The position numbers and the translations under genes are program-made. From positions 356,001-420,000 of the forward strand of contig JAOTOM010004955.1 of NCBI GenBank assembly GCA_034440615.1: a stretch of 64,000 bases of DNA. Direction: 5' to 3'. Of this stretch, positions 24,106 through 35,825 are shown piece after piece. The stretch comes from Ashinkailepas kermadecensis (lineage: Eukaryota > Arthropoda > Thecostraca > Neolepadidae). The number at the start of each line of letters is the position of its first letter. The first letter of the stretch is position 1. The notes beneath the pieces were generated by a model. The model was not told the DNA's origin and did not search any database. It saw nothing but the letters and a program-made list of their open reading frames with translations.

Positions 24106-25740
24106 GAGGTATGAAAATAACTTTTCTCCACCGAGCGTGGAGGCTGCTTTTACAGAGATCTCAATGAAGGCTCATGTCTCCCGTTTCGATTATTTCATAT
24201 CGACAAATGGAAGCAACTCCAGCATGTGTGGTAAAATGTAAAATGTAAAATGCAAAAGAAAAAAGGGTAAAACTGATGCATGTTGGACATAATTGTCTTT
24301 TAAAGTGAATACGGATTTCTTTGATTCAATATCCACACCTGGTGTTTCTCCGACGTGATAAACATCACATTAAACACTGCTCCCCTTGCAAATGCGCACA
24401 GCTGCATATAATTGGTTTGTAAGTACAAGGGCAAATCCAGACGGCCGGATGGGAGAGGAAAGATCGGCTTGGGTAGGACGAAATCCCAAACGTTGCAGAT
24501 ATTCTTCAGATATCTACAGATATCCAAAGCTTCTCGGATTTCACTTGCCTTTGTCCTGAGAAATGTTGAATATTTTGGATTAAAAATTGCTTATATATAT
24601 TTGCAAATCCGGCAGTGTACATTTCCCCCCCCCCCCGCCCCGTCCCCCCGGGATTCGCGTATGGCTGTGGAAGCAATGATTCGCTTGTACCATGATTCGC
24701 TGCAGTAGCTCAGTTGGCCATTAGTTCCGCAGAATCCGGAGGAAAACTTTCAAAAACTTTATTGCTTTGCAATGGTTGCTTCTGTTCATGTGACATGCAT
24801 GTGGCAGTATGGAGAGTGAACACTGTTTCGTTGCACTGTAAAATGTGATGTCACCATATGCCAGTAAGCAACTGCCATGACAGATTTCCAGCAGCACATT
24901 CCGCAGACTTGTGCCTATCTGAGTTAGCCTTTGCCGACTGGGGATATTCTCTGTCGTAGTTATCGTTTTATATATGGTATGAGTGCTTGCTTATGAGATC
25001 TAGCTGAAACTGATATCGGCTTTGGATGTATGTATATATACCCTGCATAGGTATAGGTAGTGATTCCATGCACTTATAACCCATTTTCTCCATCTTCGGA
25101 CATGCCCGTAAAACAGCAACAGACATCCCGTCGATGAATCAGATAAATGATACTTTATGCAGCTTTCTGTCCACACAGAAGAAGAGTTTTCTGACCACAC
25201 ATGCTGCCCGTTGATTGCATGAAGGTCCATACCCTCGGTCAGACTACCTAAATCTAACCACAACACATCCACTTGTTCCTATAGATAGGCATGCACGATG
25301 CCTCCACAATCTTAACGATTCGTTCAGTACTCGCAGCGGCACGTTAAAGTTCGCCAGATAGATTTCATGCAATTGGGTACAATCATTGGTACTTCACAGT
25401 GCGCCGTTTCAAGTTTACAAAACCATTATGAACATGGACACCCAGCTTTTAGTTACAGGATCAGGTATCCGCAGTTGGGGGCAGTCATCATACGCAGTCA
25501 TTCCATCACAGCTTAACCGTTCAATGCCGATAACGCCGGGCTTCACTGTGTCTCGTCAAACCGCAGAAAGCAACCATTCGCTGCATAATTGAACCAGTTC
25601 ATCCCAGATTAATCCAGTTTGCATGCTTTGCATGCTCTGGAAACGTTCACCGACGAGCCGACCTGGTGTGGGAGCATTTAATGCAAAATAAACATAAACC
25701 ATCTCGAAATTGTAGGCGCATTAATGCAAGAAGAGCCAAC
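24106..25740. other. No gene recognised
   Basis: Includes a C-tract at about 24626-24638. The stretch TAGCTCAGTTGG at about 24707 resembles a tRNA A box but no B box follows at the right distance, so no tRNA is called. Confidence 0.5.
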
Positions 25741-25744
25741 GACT

Positions 25745-25916
25745 GCAAACTGCAGCAGATGCGCCTGCCAAAACTGCAGCAGATGCGCCTGCCCAAACTG
25801 CAGCAGATGCGCCTGCCCAAACTGCAACAGATGCGCCTGCCCAAACTGCAGCAGATGCGCCTGCCCAAACTGCAACAGATGCGCCTGCCAAAACTGCAGC
25901 AGATGCGCCTGCCCAA
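25745..25916 (+). repeat. 24-bp minisatellite, seven copies
   Basis: AACTGCAGCAGATGCGCCTG plus CCCA or CCAA repeated without drift in length. 24 is divisible by 3, giving open frames on both strands that are not genes. Each unit carries a PstI-type CTGCAG palindrome except where AGC is replaced by AAC. Confidence 0.95.
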
Positions 25917-26289
25917 TTCCCGTGCCGCATCACAGGCTAGGCACTTGGCAAGACCAGACATGCCTTGATAGAACATTCAAAAGGGTGCATCACCACCTAC
26001 CGGGCTTCAATTGTCACCGTAGATAGGCCAAGACATGGGTAGAGGGAAACTTGGTCAATGTCGAGAAAAGGCCAAGTCTGGCTTGGCAGACCCGCTCTGC
26101 GTGCGACATCTCGTGAAACTTACCAGCTGGTTGGTCACAGTCCCACTGGTCGCAGGCATTTCCAATGAGTAGCTTCTGTTTATAGCTCTGTCACTCATTT
26201 GACCCCAGCTACTAAGCGCGGCGGCATCACTTGATGGCACGCAGACGTGTGCTCAAGAGCGGCGGTGAGACCGACACGGCACTGGGAAC

Positions 26290-26362
26290 AGACAGGACAG
26301 ACAGACAGACAGACAGACAGACAGGCAGGCAGACAGACAGGCAGACAGACAGACAGACAGGC

Positions 26363-26427
<65 letters not shown>

Positions 26428-26430
26428 GGC

Positions 26431-26499
<69 letters not shown>

Positions 26500-26530
26500 T
26501 ACAGGCAGACAGACAGACAGACAGACAGGC

Positions 26531-26571
<41 letters not shown>

Positions 26572-26574
26572 GGC

Positions 26575-26615
<41 letters not shown>

Positions 26616-26660
26616 GTCAGGCAGGCAGGCAGACAGACAGACAGACAGACAGGCAGACAT

Positions 26661-26755
<95 letters not shown>

Positions 26756-26976
26756 GGCAGACAGATAGACAAACATATAATAGACAGACATACAAACATG
26801 TAGATATACAAACATGTAGATAGACAAACGTAGAGACATATGGACATATATACATTGACACATGGACATATGGACATATAGACATACAGGCATACAGACA
26901 TACAGACATACAGACATGCAAACATGCGGACATGCAGACACACACATGCAGACATACAGACATACATATATACAGG
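26290..26976 (+). repeat. (GACA)n microsatellite grading into ACATACAG repeats
   Basis: About 470 bp of nearly pure GACA with scattered GGCA units, then about 200 bp of degenerate ACATACAG/ACATATGG. Long frames of Ser-Val-Cys-Leu on minus and Thr-Asp-Arg-Gln on plus are repeat read-through. The array is interrupted at 26977 by the hAT-like copy 2 and resumes at 30058. Confidence 0.97.
26969..26976. repeat. 8-bp target site duplication, left
   Basis: TATACAGG, repeated exactly at 30050-30057. The surrounding DNA is a microsatellite rich in the same words, so this duplication alone would be weak; copy 1 makes it credible. Confidence 0.75.
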
Positions 26977-29900
26977 CATGGGTGTAACCACTGGGGGGCT
27001 GGGGGGACATGTCCCCCCCCCCCCAATTTCTGAAAAGTGACGATTTGTCCCCCTCAATTTTTTCCGTGTCTCCCCCCCCGAAGCCTCAGCTACCTGAGTA
27101 TGATAGCCGCAAAATTATACTTAATCATCTATAAAGTGAAAATATATATGCGAGAGAATCACCAAAAATACTAGAAACCGATCAAGCCAATCAATGGGCT
27201 TCACAGGCTATCTGTCGTCACAAAATCTCCGAATGGTATATCAGCAAACGTTAGAAATTCCTGCTTCCAGACCATTCTTGAATAGCATGAACCTTGGCCA
27301 TCTTGTGTTTTCGCTTCGGTGGAAAATTGTGCTTTGCCAGGCAACAATTTTGCATTATCGCAAGGCTTTATTATAGTCTTAGGTTGCAATCCCCTGCACA
27401 TATATTGGTATATCTTGAACAAACGTGACTCTGGGTGTCCTTGGGTATCTTCAAGACCATGGAGGGGAGTCATGGGCAGCCTTAAGCAAGTACGTCAAGT
27501 TTACATCGTATTCGTATTCGTATTCAGCGATGTGTTCACCAGAGGCGTATTTGTATTGGCATCGGCATTCAGCGACGGGTTTATGATCGTTCGAATCAAT
27601 TACCACAAATGATTCTGCTTGAACTGAACATGCTGGAAGCAGCTAAATAGGTCTCACGTTACCACCTTAACTGTTAAGATCCAACGCAAACCAGTTTCTT
27701 CGGTTGCCTCCCATTTTTTCTTTTTACCCAAACCTGCCCAAATCTGGCATCACTAGCAATAGCCTGTGCTGAACCATCGTGTAACATTTCAAACCGGTAC
27801 ATGTCAAGGACAAACTTCTAGGTCAAAGGTGAGCTTGATTTATTAGATGGCGATATTGAAGCGATATCGACCGAACGCGAGGTTCGGTTGCTATCGCTTC
27901 AATTTCCATCAAATGGGCGTCATTCGACGTGGCTTGTTATGCGGTATCAGAACGCTAAGCAATCGAATTATTGTTTGCAAGGGCAAAGGCCAAGCTGATC
28001 ATCCGGTCCGCTCAATTTTCTTTCGTTTTCGCTCAAACCCATCCAAATCTGGTATCAAGCAATAACCAGTGGTGAACACTCCAGTAACATTTCAAACCGG
28101 GACATGTCAAGGTCCAAACTTTGATTGAGTTCTTCGATGACATCGCGTTTCGTCGCTATGGCTTCAATTCGCATTATGTGTGGGTCATCCGACGTGGCTT
28201 GCCGTACGGTATCAGAATGTTGAGATATCGAAATAATTTCACAGGTGTCGAAGGTCCAATGTGTGTACAATGATTGAGTGCAATAGGAATAGGAGGATCA
28301 AATCTGCTTTTGTTTGCAGCCGTTGTGATAGCAGACACTCGTATCCTATATGACGAGGAGCTCCCCCAAGAAATCCGTCATAGCCTGCTCGGACGGCGCT
28401 CTCTTCGCTGATTTTTAATTTACACCGTCACATTGTTGTTCCGGACATATATTTTATGTCTTCAAATTGTCCGCTTTCTTCTTAATGGTTCAACGGAAGT
28501 TGTCAAATTTGGAATAGAAGCCACACGTGAATACGCACAATTTTATAACCAGCCTGAGTTCATAACCACGAGAGAGCAATGTTGTAATCAGTGGTAAATC
28601 CTGGAATTGTCATGGGGGCACTTGTCTGGAGGGGCGCCATTTATTTGGAGCGGCGCCACTGCGAAAGCACCTGGAGGGGCACCCCTGGCTGCAAAATTCG
28701 AGGGGGCGGGATGCACTCGGCCCTTCCCGAAGGGGTGACTTTCCTTCCAAGGGGGTGCCTTTTTCATTCATAGGAGCGCCTCTGGCTGAAAAATTCGAGC
28801 GGGTACACAGGAACCTTTTCAGAGGGGCGCGTCTTCCCGGCGTGAGGGTCGCTACCTACATGTGGGGGGCACATGCCCTCAGTGCCACACACTTTATCCG
28901 CCCTAGTTGTCATTGCATCGAAAGGTGTCCCCGTAAAACAGGAAAACATGGGCAAGGCTATTGTATGTCCATGTTTACTACAATAAAACCATCGTCCAAT
29001 ATTTGATGATTTTTTTTCCTGCTACAAGAGGGCAGCGTTTAACATACTTACAGCATGGCTCGATGGTGATTGTGAAATTGGGCCAGCACATACGACATAA
29101 AGCTAGATGTTCATGGGCAGTGATAAAGAGTGGAAATTATTAATTTTAGCAGAACATTTTGTGGCAAATTTTGCAATATACGTTTTTGTTTTTGGGTGGG
29201 GGGATTTTCCTTTGGAATACCATGTTTATGAAGGTGCAGATAATGGGAGATAATGGGATAAGATAAAGGGACCACTTATTTTCTGTGCAAATGCTTTGTT
29301 TTGAGGTTGTGAGCAAAATAATGCCAAAAAGGTGCTTTAAGTTAGGTAACATTCCACCAAAATAATTGTTTGAAAAAAATAAAATGCAGCATAACTTAAC
29401 CTAAACCTAGCCTAACCTACCCCTGGAGAAAAAAAAATCAAAAAGTGCAATTAGGAAAACGTCAAGCAATTTACTTTCTGAAAATTCTCAAAATTAAAAA
29501 ATCCTAACCCAGCCTGACCTAACCTAGCCTAACCTAAGCTGATTTGAAGAAAAAATTGCATTTTTTGCAAGATTTGTCTGATTTTTTGGGAAACTTTTCG
29601 GTATTATTGTGCTTTAGGGTGGTAACAAGAAAAGCGTTCACGCATTTGCCTCCATAAAGCAAACAAATGGGTAAGGTTTGGTTAGGTTAGGTTAGCTTAG
29701 GTTTTTTAAGTTAGGAAGTTCTTGCCAACCCCCCCCCAAAAAAAAAACTTTTCTTTTTTTCATTTGTACAGAAAATAAGTGGTCCCGTCATCTTAGTCAC
29801 CTTCATATACATGGTATTCTGAAGAAAAATTAAAAACATAAAAAAAAACACTTCATACTGCAAATTTCCCCGTTTTGTCCGAAAAAAAATTATTTTTAAC

Positions 29901-30049
29901 AATGGGACATCTCAAAACCAGACATTGAAAAAGAAGTGGCTGAAATCCAATATTTTTGGGGAGGGGGGGGGGCTCTACCCTCTATCTTGTCCAAACTTAC
30001 CGCGTCCCTGGTTTGTCCCCCCAATTTCGAAGCCGTGTTTACACCCATG
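26977..30049. mobile_element. Non-autonomous hAT-like element, copy 2 (3073 bp)
   Basis: Left terminus CATGGGTGTAACCAC, right terminus reverse-complemented CATGGGTGTAAACACG, flanked by TATACAGG on both sides. It is collinear with copy 1 at 16203-20043 through the left part (AATTATACTT, CCGATCAAGCCAATCAA), the tandem units (two here, five there), the GC-rich middle, the foldback and the right end (CTCTATCTTGTCCAAACTTA). No transposase is encoded. The termini keep the G/C-tracts better than copy 1 does. The insertion is younger than the GACA microsatellite that it splits. Confidence 0.8.
29140..29890. repeat. Foldback with telomere-like pentamers (copy 2)
   Basis: The left arm at about 29160-29310 (ACCATGTTTATGAAGGTG, GGGACCACTTATTTTCTGTG) is mirrored by the right arm at about 29750-29870. 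CCTAACCTA runs at 29400-29545 face GGTTAGGTTAGGTTAGC at 29680-29697. Confidence 0.75.
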
Positions 30050-30057
30050 TATACAGG
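30050..30057. repeat. 8-bp target site duplication, right
   Basis: TATACAGG, identical to 26969-26976. Confidence 0.75.
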
Positions 30058-30360
30058 CATACATATATACAGACATGCAGACATACATACATACAGACCA
30101 ACATAAATACAGACATAAAGACATATTGACACATAGACACACATATATGCAGACATACATGCATGCAGGCATACAAGCATACAAACATACAGATATAGAC
30201 ATACATACATACATGTATGAAATAATACAAACATACAGACATACGACATACGACATACGACATGCGACATACGGCATACGACATACGACATATGACGTAT
30301 GACATATGACATACGACACACGACATACGACATACGACGTACAGACATGCGACGTATGAC
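30058..30360 (+). repeat. ACATACAG / CGACATA microsatellite, continued
   Basis: The far half of the microsatellite split by the hAT-like element. From about 30236 the unit becomes a 7-mer of the CGACATA type. The Tyr/Val/Cys/Met-rich minus frames here are read-through. Confidence 0.95.
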
Positions 30361-30417
30361 AGTACGGTGATGCATCGTATTGTGTATGATGGTGCCACCC
30401 TCCAGCCGTAGTGCAGC

Positions 30418-30505
30418 GACACAATGGAGCGGTGGCCGGGGCTTCACTGTGGCTCCATTGTGTCCCTGCATTACGACTGAAGCCCGGTAGCCGCTCCATT
30501 GTGTC
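30418..30505. repeat. 32-bp inverted repeat, 24-bp spacer
   Basis: The left arm 30418-30449 starts GACACAATGGAGCGG and the right arm 30474-30505 ends CCGCTCCATTGTGTC; arms match at most positions. The spacer contains a third GCTCCATTGTGTC. No TSD was found, so element status is open. Confidence 0.8.
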
Positions 30506-30605
30506 TCCATTGTGCCTGCCACGCGCCCGAGCAACGTCTGCCTTAGGTCACCTCTGCCTTAGTGCCTTAGTGCCTGCCTTAGGTCACCTCTGGCATTAAG
30601 CTTCC

Positions 30606-32031
30606 ATCGATCTTGTCGGCAATCCCCGGCTCTAACAATGCATTCCGTCCTTACTGCATACATTTACAACACGTGTACAGAAGATCCGAATGTCAGTTCA
30701 ACCCATAAATTACTTCGATGTTTGCCGCTATATTTCCTCTTCAGCTACTGAATATATCGAGGGGTCAGATGGGAGTGATTTTAGTTGAGTAGCACGACAT
30801 TCGGTGGGACTTCGAGGTATCGTGATACATGCCGCGCAAGGTGGCGTTGAATTATTGATAGTTAATATGTACGAAATAATTGTGGCCCCTGGTACATTTG
30901 AGACAGTGTATTTGTGTGGGGGCGAATTGAGGACGTGAACCACCTTAGGCATGCTGTCTGGGGGACTCCAGCCACCTTCGGTGTACTGTCTGGGGGACAG
31001 CGGGAGACGTATTCCTCGAAGTAGCTGGAAGCATGCATTGATTGCTGTCCTCCAAATGTTTCGAGAAAATGACATGTACTTAATGTTCATAACCATAGAT
31101 TTTGGAAAACACAGCTGTTGTCTGGCCGACTGGACTTGTTCCCCCTTCGCGTCCTCCGACAATTTAGAAAGCAACAAACCAGCTGCGGCAACGACAAACC
31201 ACGAGAAAGCATGAAAAAGCGCACATTTATCCAGTCACAACCGCATCGCTGTGGCCGCCGCACCTTCGGAGCGTTTCCGCCCAGCTACGGCCCGTCGGTC
31301 CATTGTCCATACCGCTTCTCGAGCACCCGCCGCTCATCAAAACAGTCGACAAGAAAGCGGAACATGAAGACGAGCGAGCCATTCGGAGTGGCTGGCCTCC
31401 GAGGACTCGGACGGCGGGAAAAACCGGCGCCGGCGTCCAGCGGACCAGATACACACGCGGCGCAGACGCGAGTCGGCCGGGCCAGAGGCCACCTTCCCAG
31501 AACACACGTGTTTTCTGGCCCAGTGACTAGCGCTGACCGGCCAGATACCGCGCAAGTGACAGACGGTCTGGACAAGAAACCGCAGTACTTGATCATCCGG
31601 GTGTGCTAATTATAGAGGATAGCTTTTGTTTGCTGAAGTATCAAGAAGCTTGCTGGTTATGGAGGTCTTCAAGCTCATGTGACACGAACAAAATATAATG
31701 ATGTTGTTTGATAACATTGTTTATTTGCTGTTTTTTTTATCATAGTACCTAACGGAACGATCATCAAGTGGGGCCGAAAGGTGCACTTCATTTTAGTTGG
31801 AAACAATAATGCAAACTATACGTATATTACCAAAGAATAGGCGTAAAACCGTAAGCTAAGACCATAGCCTAACACCCCAGTGCTATTACAGTTCACAAGG
31901 TTGGAAAATAATCTGCTGATGGCCAGGAATAATCAGACCATTTTTTAAAAGGATGCCACTCCCATGAACGATTATCCTGACAAAAGTGATTTCAATCCAA
32001 TCATTAATAGGATTGCACATCCAATCACTAA
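30606..32031. other. No gene recognised
   Basis: The plus frame at 31118-31609 (163 codons) is Arg/Ser/Thr/Pro-rich, starts without context and overlaps three open minus frames in GC-rich DNA. I see no domain, and codon content looks compositional, so it is not called as a gene. Confidence 0.45.
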
Positions 32032-32065
32032 TTGAAGTGCAATCATTAACAGGATTGCACTTCAA
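32032..32065. repeat. Perfect hairpin, 13-bp arms
   Basis: TTGAAGTGCAATC, 8-nt loop, GATTGCACTTCAA. Preceded by partial copies of the same words (CAATCATTAATAGGATTGCAC at about 31998, 21 bp in two overlapping pieces), suggesting a local duplication-inversion. Confidence 0.85.
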
Positions 32066-32088
32066 TCCGCTTGAACTGAGCCATTGAC

Positions 32089-32458
32089 GGCAGCAGCATA
32101 GTGTCCGGCTGCCGCTCCCAGTCAGCCCGGTGGCAGCAGCATAGTGTCCGGCCCTCCCGTCAGCCCGGTGGCAGCAGCATAGTGTCCGGCTGCCGCTCCC
32201 AGTCAGCCCGGTGGCAGCAGCATAGTGTCGGCTGCCGCTCCTGCCCTCCGGCTGCCGCTCCCAGTCAGCCCGGTGGCAGCAGCATAGTGTCCGGCTGCCG
32301 CTCCCAGTCAGCTCGGTGGCAGCAGCATAGTGTCCGGCTGCCGCTCCCAGTCAGCCCGGTGGCAGCAGCATAGTGTCCGGCTGCCGCTCCCAGTCAGCCC
32401 GGTGGCAGCAGCATAGTGTCCGGCTGCCGCTCCCAGTCAGCCCGGTGGCAGCAGCATA
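32089..32458 (+). repeat. 43-bp minisatellite, about eight and a half copies
   Basis: AGCATAGTGTCCGGCTGCCG followed by CTCCCAGTCAGCCCGGTGGC recurs every 43 bp with two shortened units near 32150 and 32240. It is followed by an (AT)n run at 32470-32496. Confidence 0.95.
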
Positions 32459-32465
32459 CCTATAT

Positions 32466-32496
<31 letters not shown>

Positions 32497-32501
<5 letters not shown>

Positions 32502-32761
32502 GTGGTTTCGGGTGCATCGTCAAACAACTTGTGTCTGAATTTGATAGCCTAGCGACAAAATTACGTTCCGGGATGTTGAGAAACCCCCAAAAAAACACCA
32601 AAAAGCCGAAAGGAGTGTCCAAACACTGCGCCCCGGGCCTATTTTTGTGTTGTATGATATTTCCTCCAGCCACATGCTAGAGAAGTCAAACACTCTCGAG
32701 TGGGCTAAGTTATTTATGCAAACCTATATATTCGCAGAAACCTCGTGCAAAAAAATATGCG
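32497..32761. other. No gene recognised
   Basis: Short unique stretch between two minisatellites; no motif seen. Confidence 0.5.
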
Positions 32762-33066
32762 ATTGGTGTCGGTACGACCTCGGTCTGGTGCCTGGCATTA
32801 GTGTCGGTACGATCACTACATGGTGCCTGACATGATTGGTGTCGGTACGATCTGGCTGGCTGGTGCCTGATATGATTGGTGTCGGTACGATCTCTGCCCG
32901 GTGCCTGATATGATTAGTTTCGGTACGATCTCTGTCTGGTATGTACTTGGCGTGACTGGTGTCAGTACGATCGTTGCCTGGTGTCTGGCTTGACTGGTGC
33001 CGGTACGATCTCTGTCTGGTACATGGCTTGACTGGTGTCGGTACGATCTCTGTCTGGTGCCCGGCT
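32762..33066 (+). repeat. Degenerate 35-55-bp minisatellite
   Basis: GGTGTCGGTACGATC followed by a variable CTCTGTCTGGT and GCCTG recurs about seven times with uneven spacing. Minus frames here are read-through of the Arg/His/Gln/Thr-rich unit. Confidence 0.9.
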
Positions 33067-35237
33067 TGAATGCAATGCTCATGTAAACATGCATTGTCTT
33101 GGCACAAATTTCCATGACTGACCATGATGATCCTGGACCCAGTTCGAGCTGTCCTTCCAGACGCCTCCGTATCTGCAGTCGGGAGGCCATGCTGGTCTCT
33201 CTCGAAATAACTGGTGGGAGTAGGGAAGCTTGGGTGATTTTGACGGGTGCAGATATGGACTGGACAAGGCTGGGAACGCTGGAGGTGGCGGGTACAGCTT
33301 ACAGGTCGACGTTTGAGTATTTGCCGGGCCTCCTGGTCCGCTGGGCACGACTGCACTCCGTGGGAGCTCGCTTAGCAGCTGGCGTCGGAACAGCGACTTC
33401 AGAGGCCCGCCTCAGCTCGCCTCAGACTTCGCCGCCTCAGCGGAGGATTCGGACTGCGACTCCCTCGTTGGAGAGGGAACGAGTACACCACAAGAGCGGA
33501 GAAGTGCACTTATCGCAGTCATCAGTTTGCCGGCTTTATTTGCCTGAACCTGTTGGGCGAACTGATGTGGTATTATTCACTTTCCAGGCTCAAGATGAGG
33601 ACCGAAGACTAAGCTGACGACTAAGATGACACTTGTGATGCAGATCCATAGCCTCCCAGAAGGTTACCTTTCGTGCACATTTGAGGAAATAATGTATTTC
33701 TTATGTAGCTCGGACAAGCGCGGTCGAGCGATGGGCGAGTGTCCTGTTCTATGTCATAGTTCACAAGAAGGGCATATCGGAGGTACACTGCTTGCTAGCA
33801 TGATCAGGAGAAACGAACTTGCTACATACTGGACGTTTCCGACAACACTGATTAGCATGGTAGTATGACACCTTTGACACTTAAAACACCACATGGTATT
33901 GGAGAGGAAAACTCGTATCTTGACACAGATGGAGGCGGCCCGCATCTCTGAGTTGGCACTGGTGGATTGGTGCTATCAGGCGCGTCTGCTACTGGCGTCA
34001 TCTTGCGCCCGAGCCCGTGTCTCAGAAGGCGCGTCTTTTATGCCGAAAACTAAACTAGCATTGTTTGCCGGAATGATCGCTGCGCCTCCCCTCACGTTCA
34101 GCTTCCCGTAGCTTCCGTCACTGCGAGCTCCGACAACCCAACCACAATATTATCATCCAGCATGTAGCTCAAACCGTGGCGGTCGAATATCTCTCATAAT
34201 GAGTTTTGTTTTGCTTTGTGTTATGGGTTCAACTACAATTGGAATTATATCGTGCTTTTCATCGGATCTCCACACACCGGATACAGACTAGGACCACATT
34301 TCTGTTTTAAACTGGTCCCTGAGGGACCAGGAGCCGTCTTTTGGTTTTGGTTTGCCACGTAGTTGTCCTTTTATTCAACCCCGCGAACGTCCCACCACAC
34401 TGGGGCCCTACTGAGAGACGCACCCACCCACCCCTCCGGGGAATCGGGACCAAAGAAGCTTGTTGGTCCCCTGTCACAACTAGCACCGTGCGACAGGGGG
34501 CCTGAACCCCTGGACTCTAGAAATCCCGAAGGCCGCCCAAAGGGGTGCGGCTCTCCTGATAAAATTGAGCGAACTGATAGAAAAGGGGAAGCTTGCATGC
34601 CTGCGCTCTACCATACAATATTTGGCGAGAAAAAAATGATTGCATTCAGTTTCCAGCACTTTGATGCACACACATGCATAAGCATAGTTAAAACAAAAAC
34701 AAGAAATACACATAAGGTACTACAGGATAATCATATATCACGATGCTTATTGGTAGCATTAGGAGCGCAGCAATGTGTTCATTGCTATGTGGGTGCATAT
34801 GTCATCTGCGGGTCATTTCGTCGTTAATCATTATTCACCAAGTCGTACATAGATCGTGTGACGTGTAGATGTGATCTCAGCACGACGCTGGTCATCCTCA
34901 ATCAAGCATCGGCGACACGTCAGCACAGAACACGGCCCAGGCTTTCCCCGGTCGGGAGTGATGAAATAACAGCCTTGGCTCTCAGGCCCGTCGGCACTGT
35001 CTGGTGCTGTGGACCAGAAGCCGACAGCCTGACAAGGTGCGGTTTCACGAAGCGGCTGGCGCACCAGTCCCACTTGATACACATGATCGATGACTATGCA
35101 TGGACAGCCCTCATGACACTGCATCAGTACATCAAATAGTCCGGGCATCGCAGGCGCCGTTCGAAATACAAATGTGCACCCGCCAAAACAGACGCCTGCC
35201 AAAACAGACGCAAGCGCCTCACGATCACCTGGTTACT
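33067..35237. other. No gene recognised
   Basis: Open frames at 33099-33617, 34363-34827 and 34831-35202 show no domain I recognise. Contains a perfect 19-nt hairpin at 34312-34330 (CTGGTCCCT G AGGGACCAG). Confidence 0.4.
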
Positions 35238-35328
35238 TCGTCGATCACCTTCCTCACTTGGTCGACTACCTCACTTGGTCGATCAGCTCACTTGGTCGAT
35301 CACTTCACTTGCTCGACCACTTCAAGAG
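35238..35328 (+). repeat. Short minisatellite CACTTG.TCGA
   Basis: TCACTTGGTCGA(C/T)(T/C)A recurs about five times every 17-20 bp. Confidence 0.85.
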
Positions 35329-35517
35329 CGGCTGACAACATGCTGGGCGTACGTTTTCTAAGAACGGAAATTAAGAGGGGCGCGATTTTTTATATGCAAT
35401 GCAAACCCACTGGGGAATGATTGAGCACATTCGGAGGTCACGTAGCAATCAAACCAATCGCACGGTAGACGAACACCTACAATCAACTGCATCAACTACC
35501 CGATCCTCAGGGGCGCT

Positions 35518-35675
35518 GGTGCGGTTATGATGGCCGCCATATTGCGACGACCGGCAACAGTGCGCCGGTACGGTTGTGATGGCCGCCATATTGCGACGAC
35601 CGGCAACAGTGCGCCGGTACGGTTGTGATGGCCGCCATATTGCGACGACCGGCAACAGTGCGCTAGTGCGGTTTG
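35518..35675 (+). repeat. 49-bp tandem repeat, just over three copies
   Basis: GGCCGCCATATTGCGACGAC occurs at 35532, 35581 and 35630. Each unit carries, on the minus strand, AATATGGCGGC, which fits the YY1-type consensus AAnATGGCGGC. Confidence 0.92.
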
Positions 35676-35825
35676 GCATGCGAGGACTATTGCAGAGCTT
35701 TGCATAACGGGCTCGTATCCAGATTTGTCTATATTCAATCAGCATATTATATACGAATCATTATCATCATCCTTCGAATAGAATTGCAAGGCAAGACAAC
35801 ACCAGGTGGTGCGGGTCTATTATTT

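Noticed and set aside
24700..24760. tRNA gene (TAGCTCAGTTGG A-box-like)
   Set aside because: No B box at the required distance and no cloverleaf.
25647..26026. Repeats of the PKLQQMRL and CACPNCSR types that look like a cysteine-rich protein
   Set aside because: 24-bp minisatellite; open frames on both strands.
26195..27057. Ser-Val-Cys-Leu and Thr-Asp-Arg-Gln repeat proteins
   Set aside because: Translation of a (GACA)n microsatellite on both strands.
31118..31609. 163-codon plus-strand gene
   Set aside because: GC-rich composition keeps several overlapping frames open on both strands; no domain recognised.
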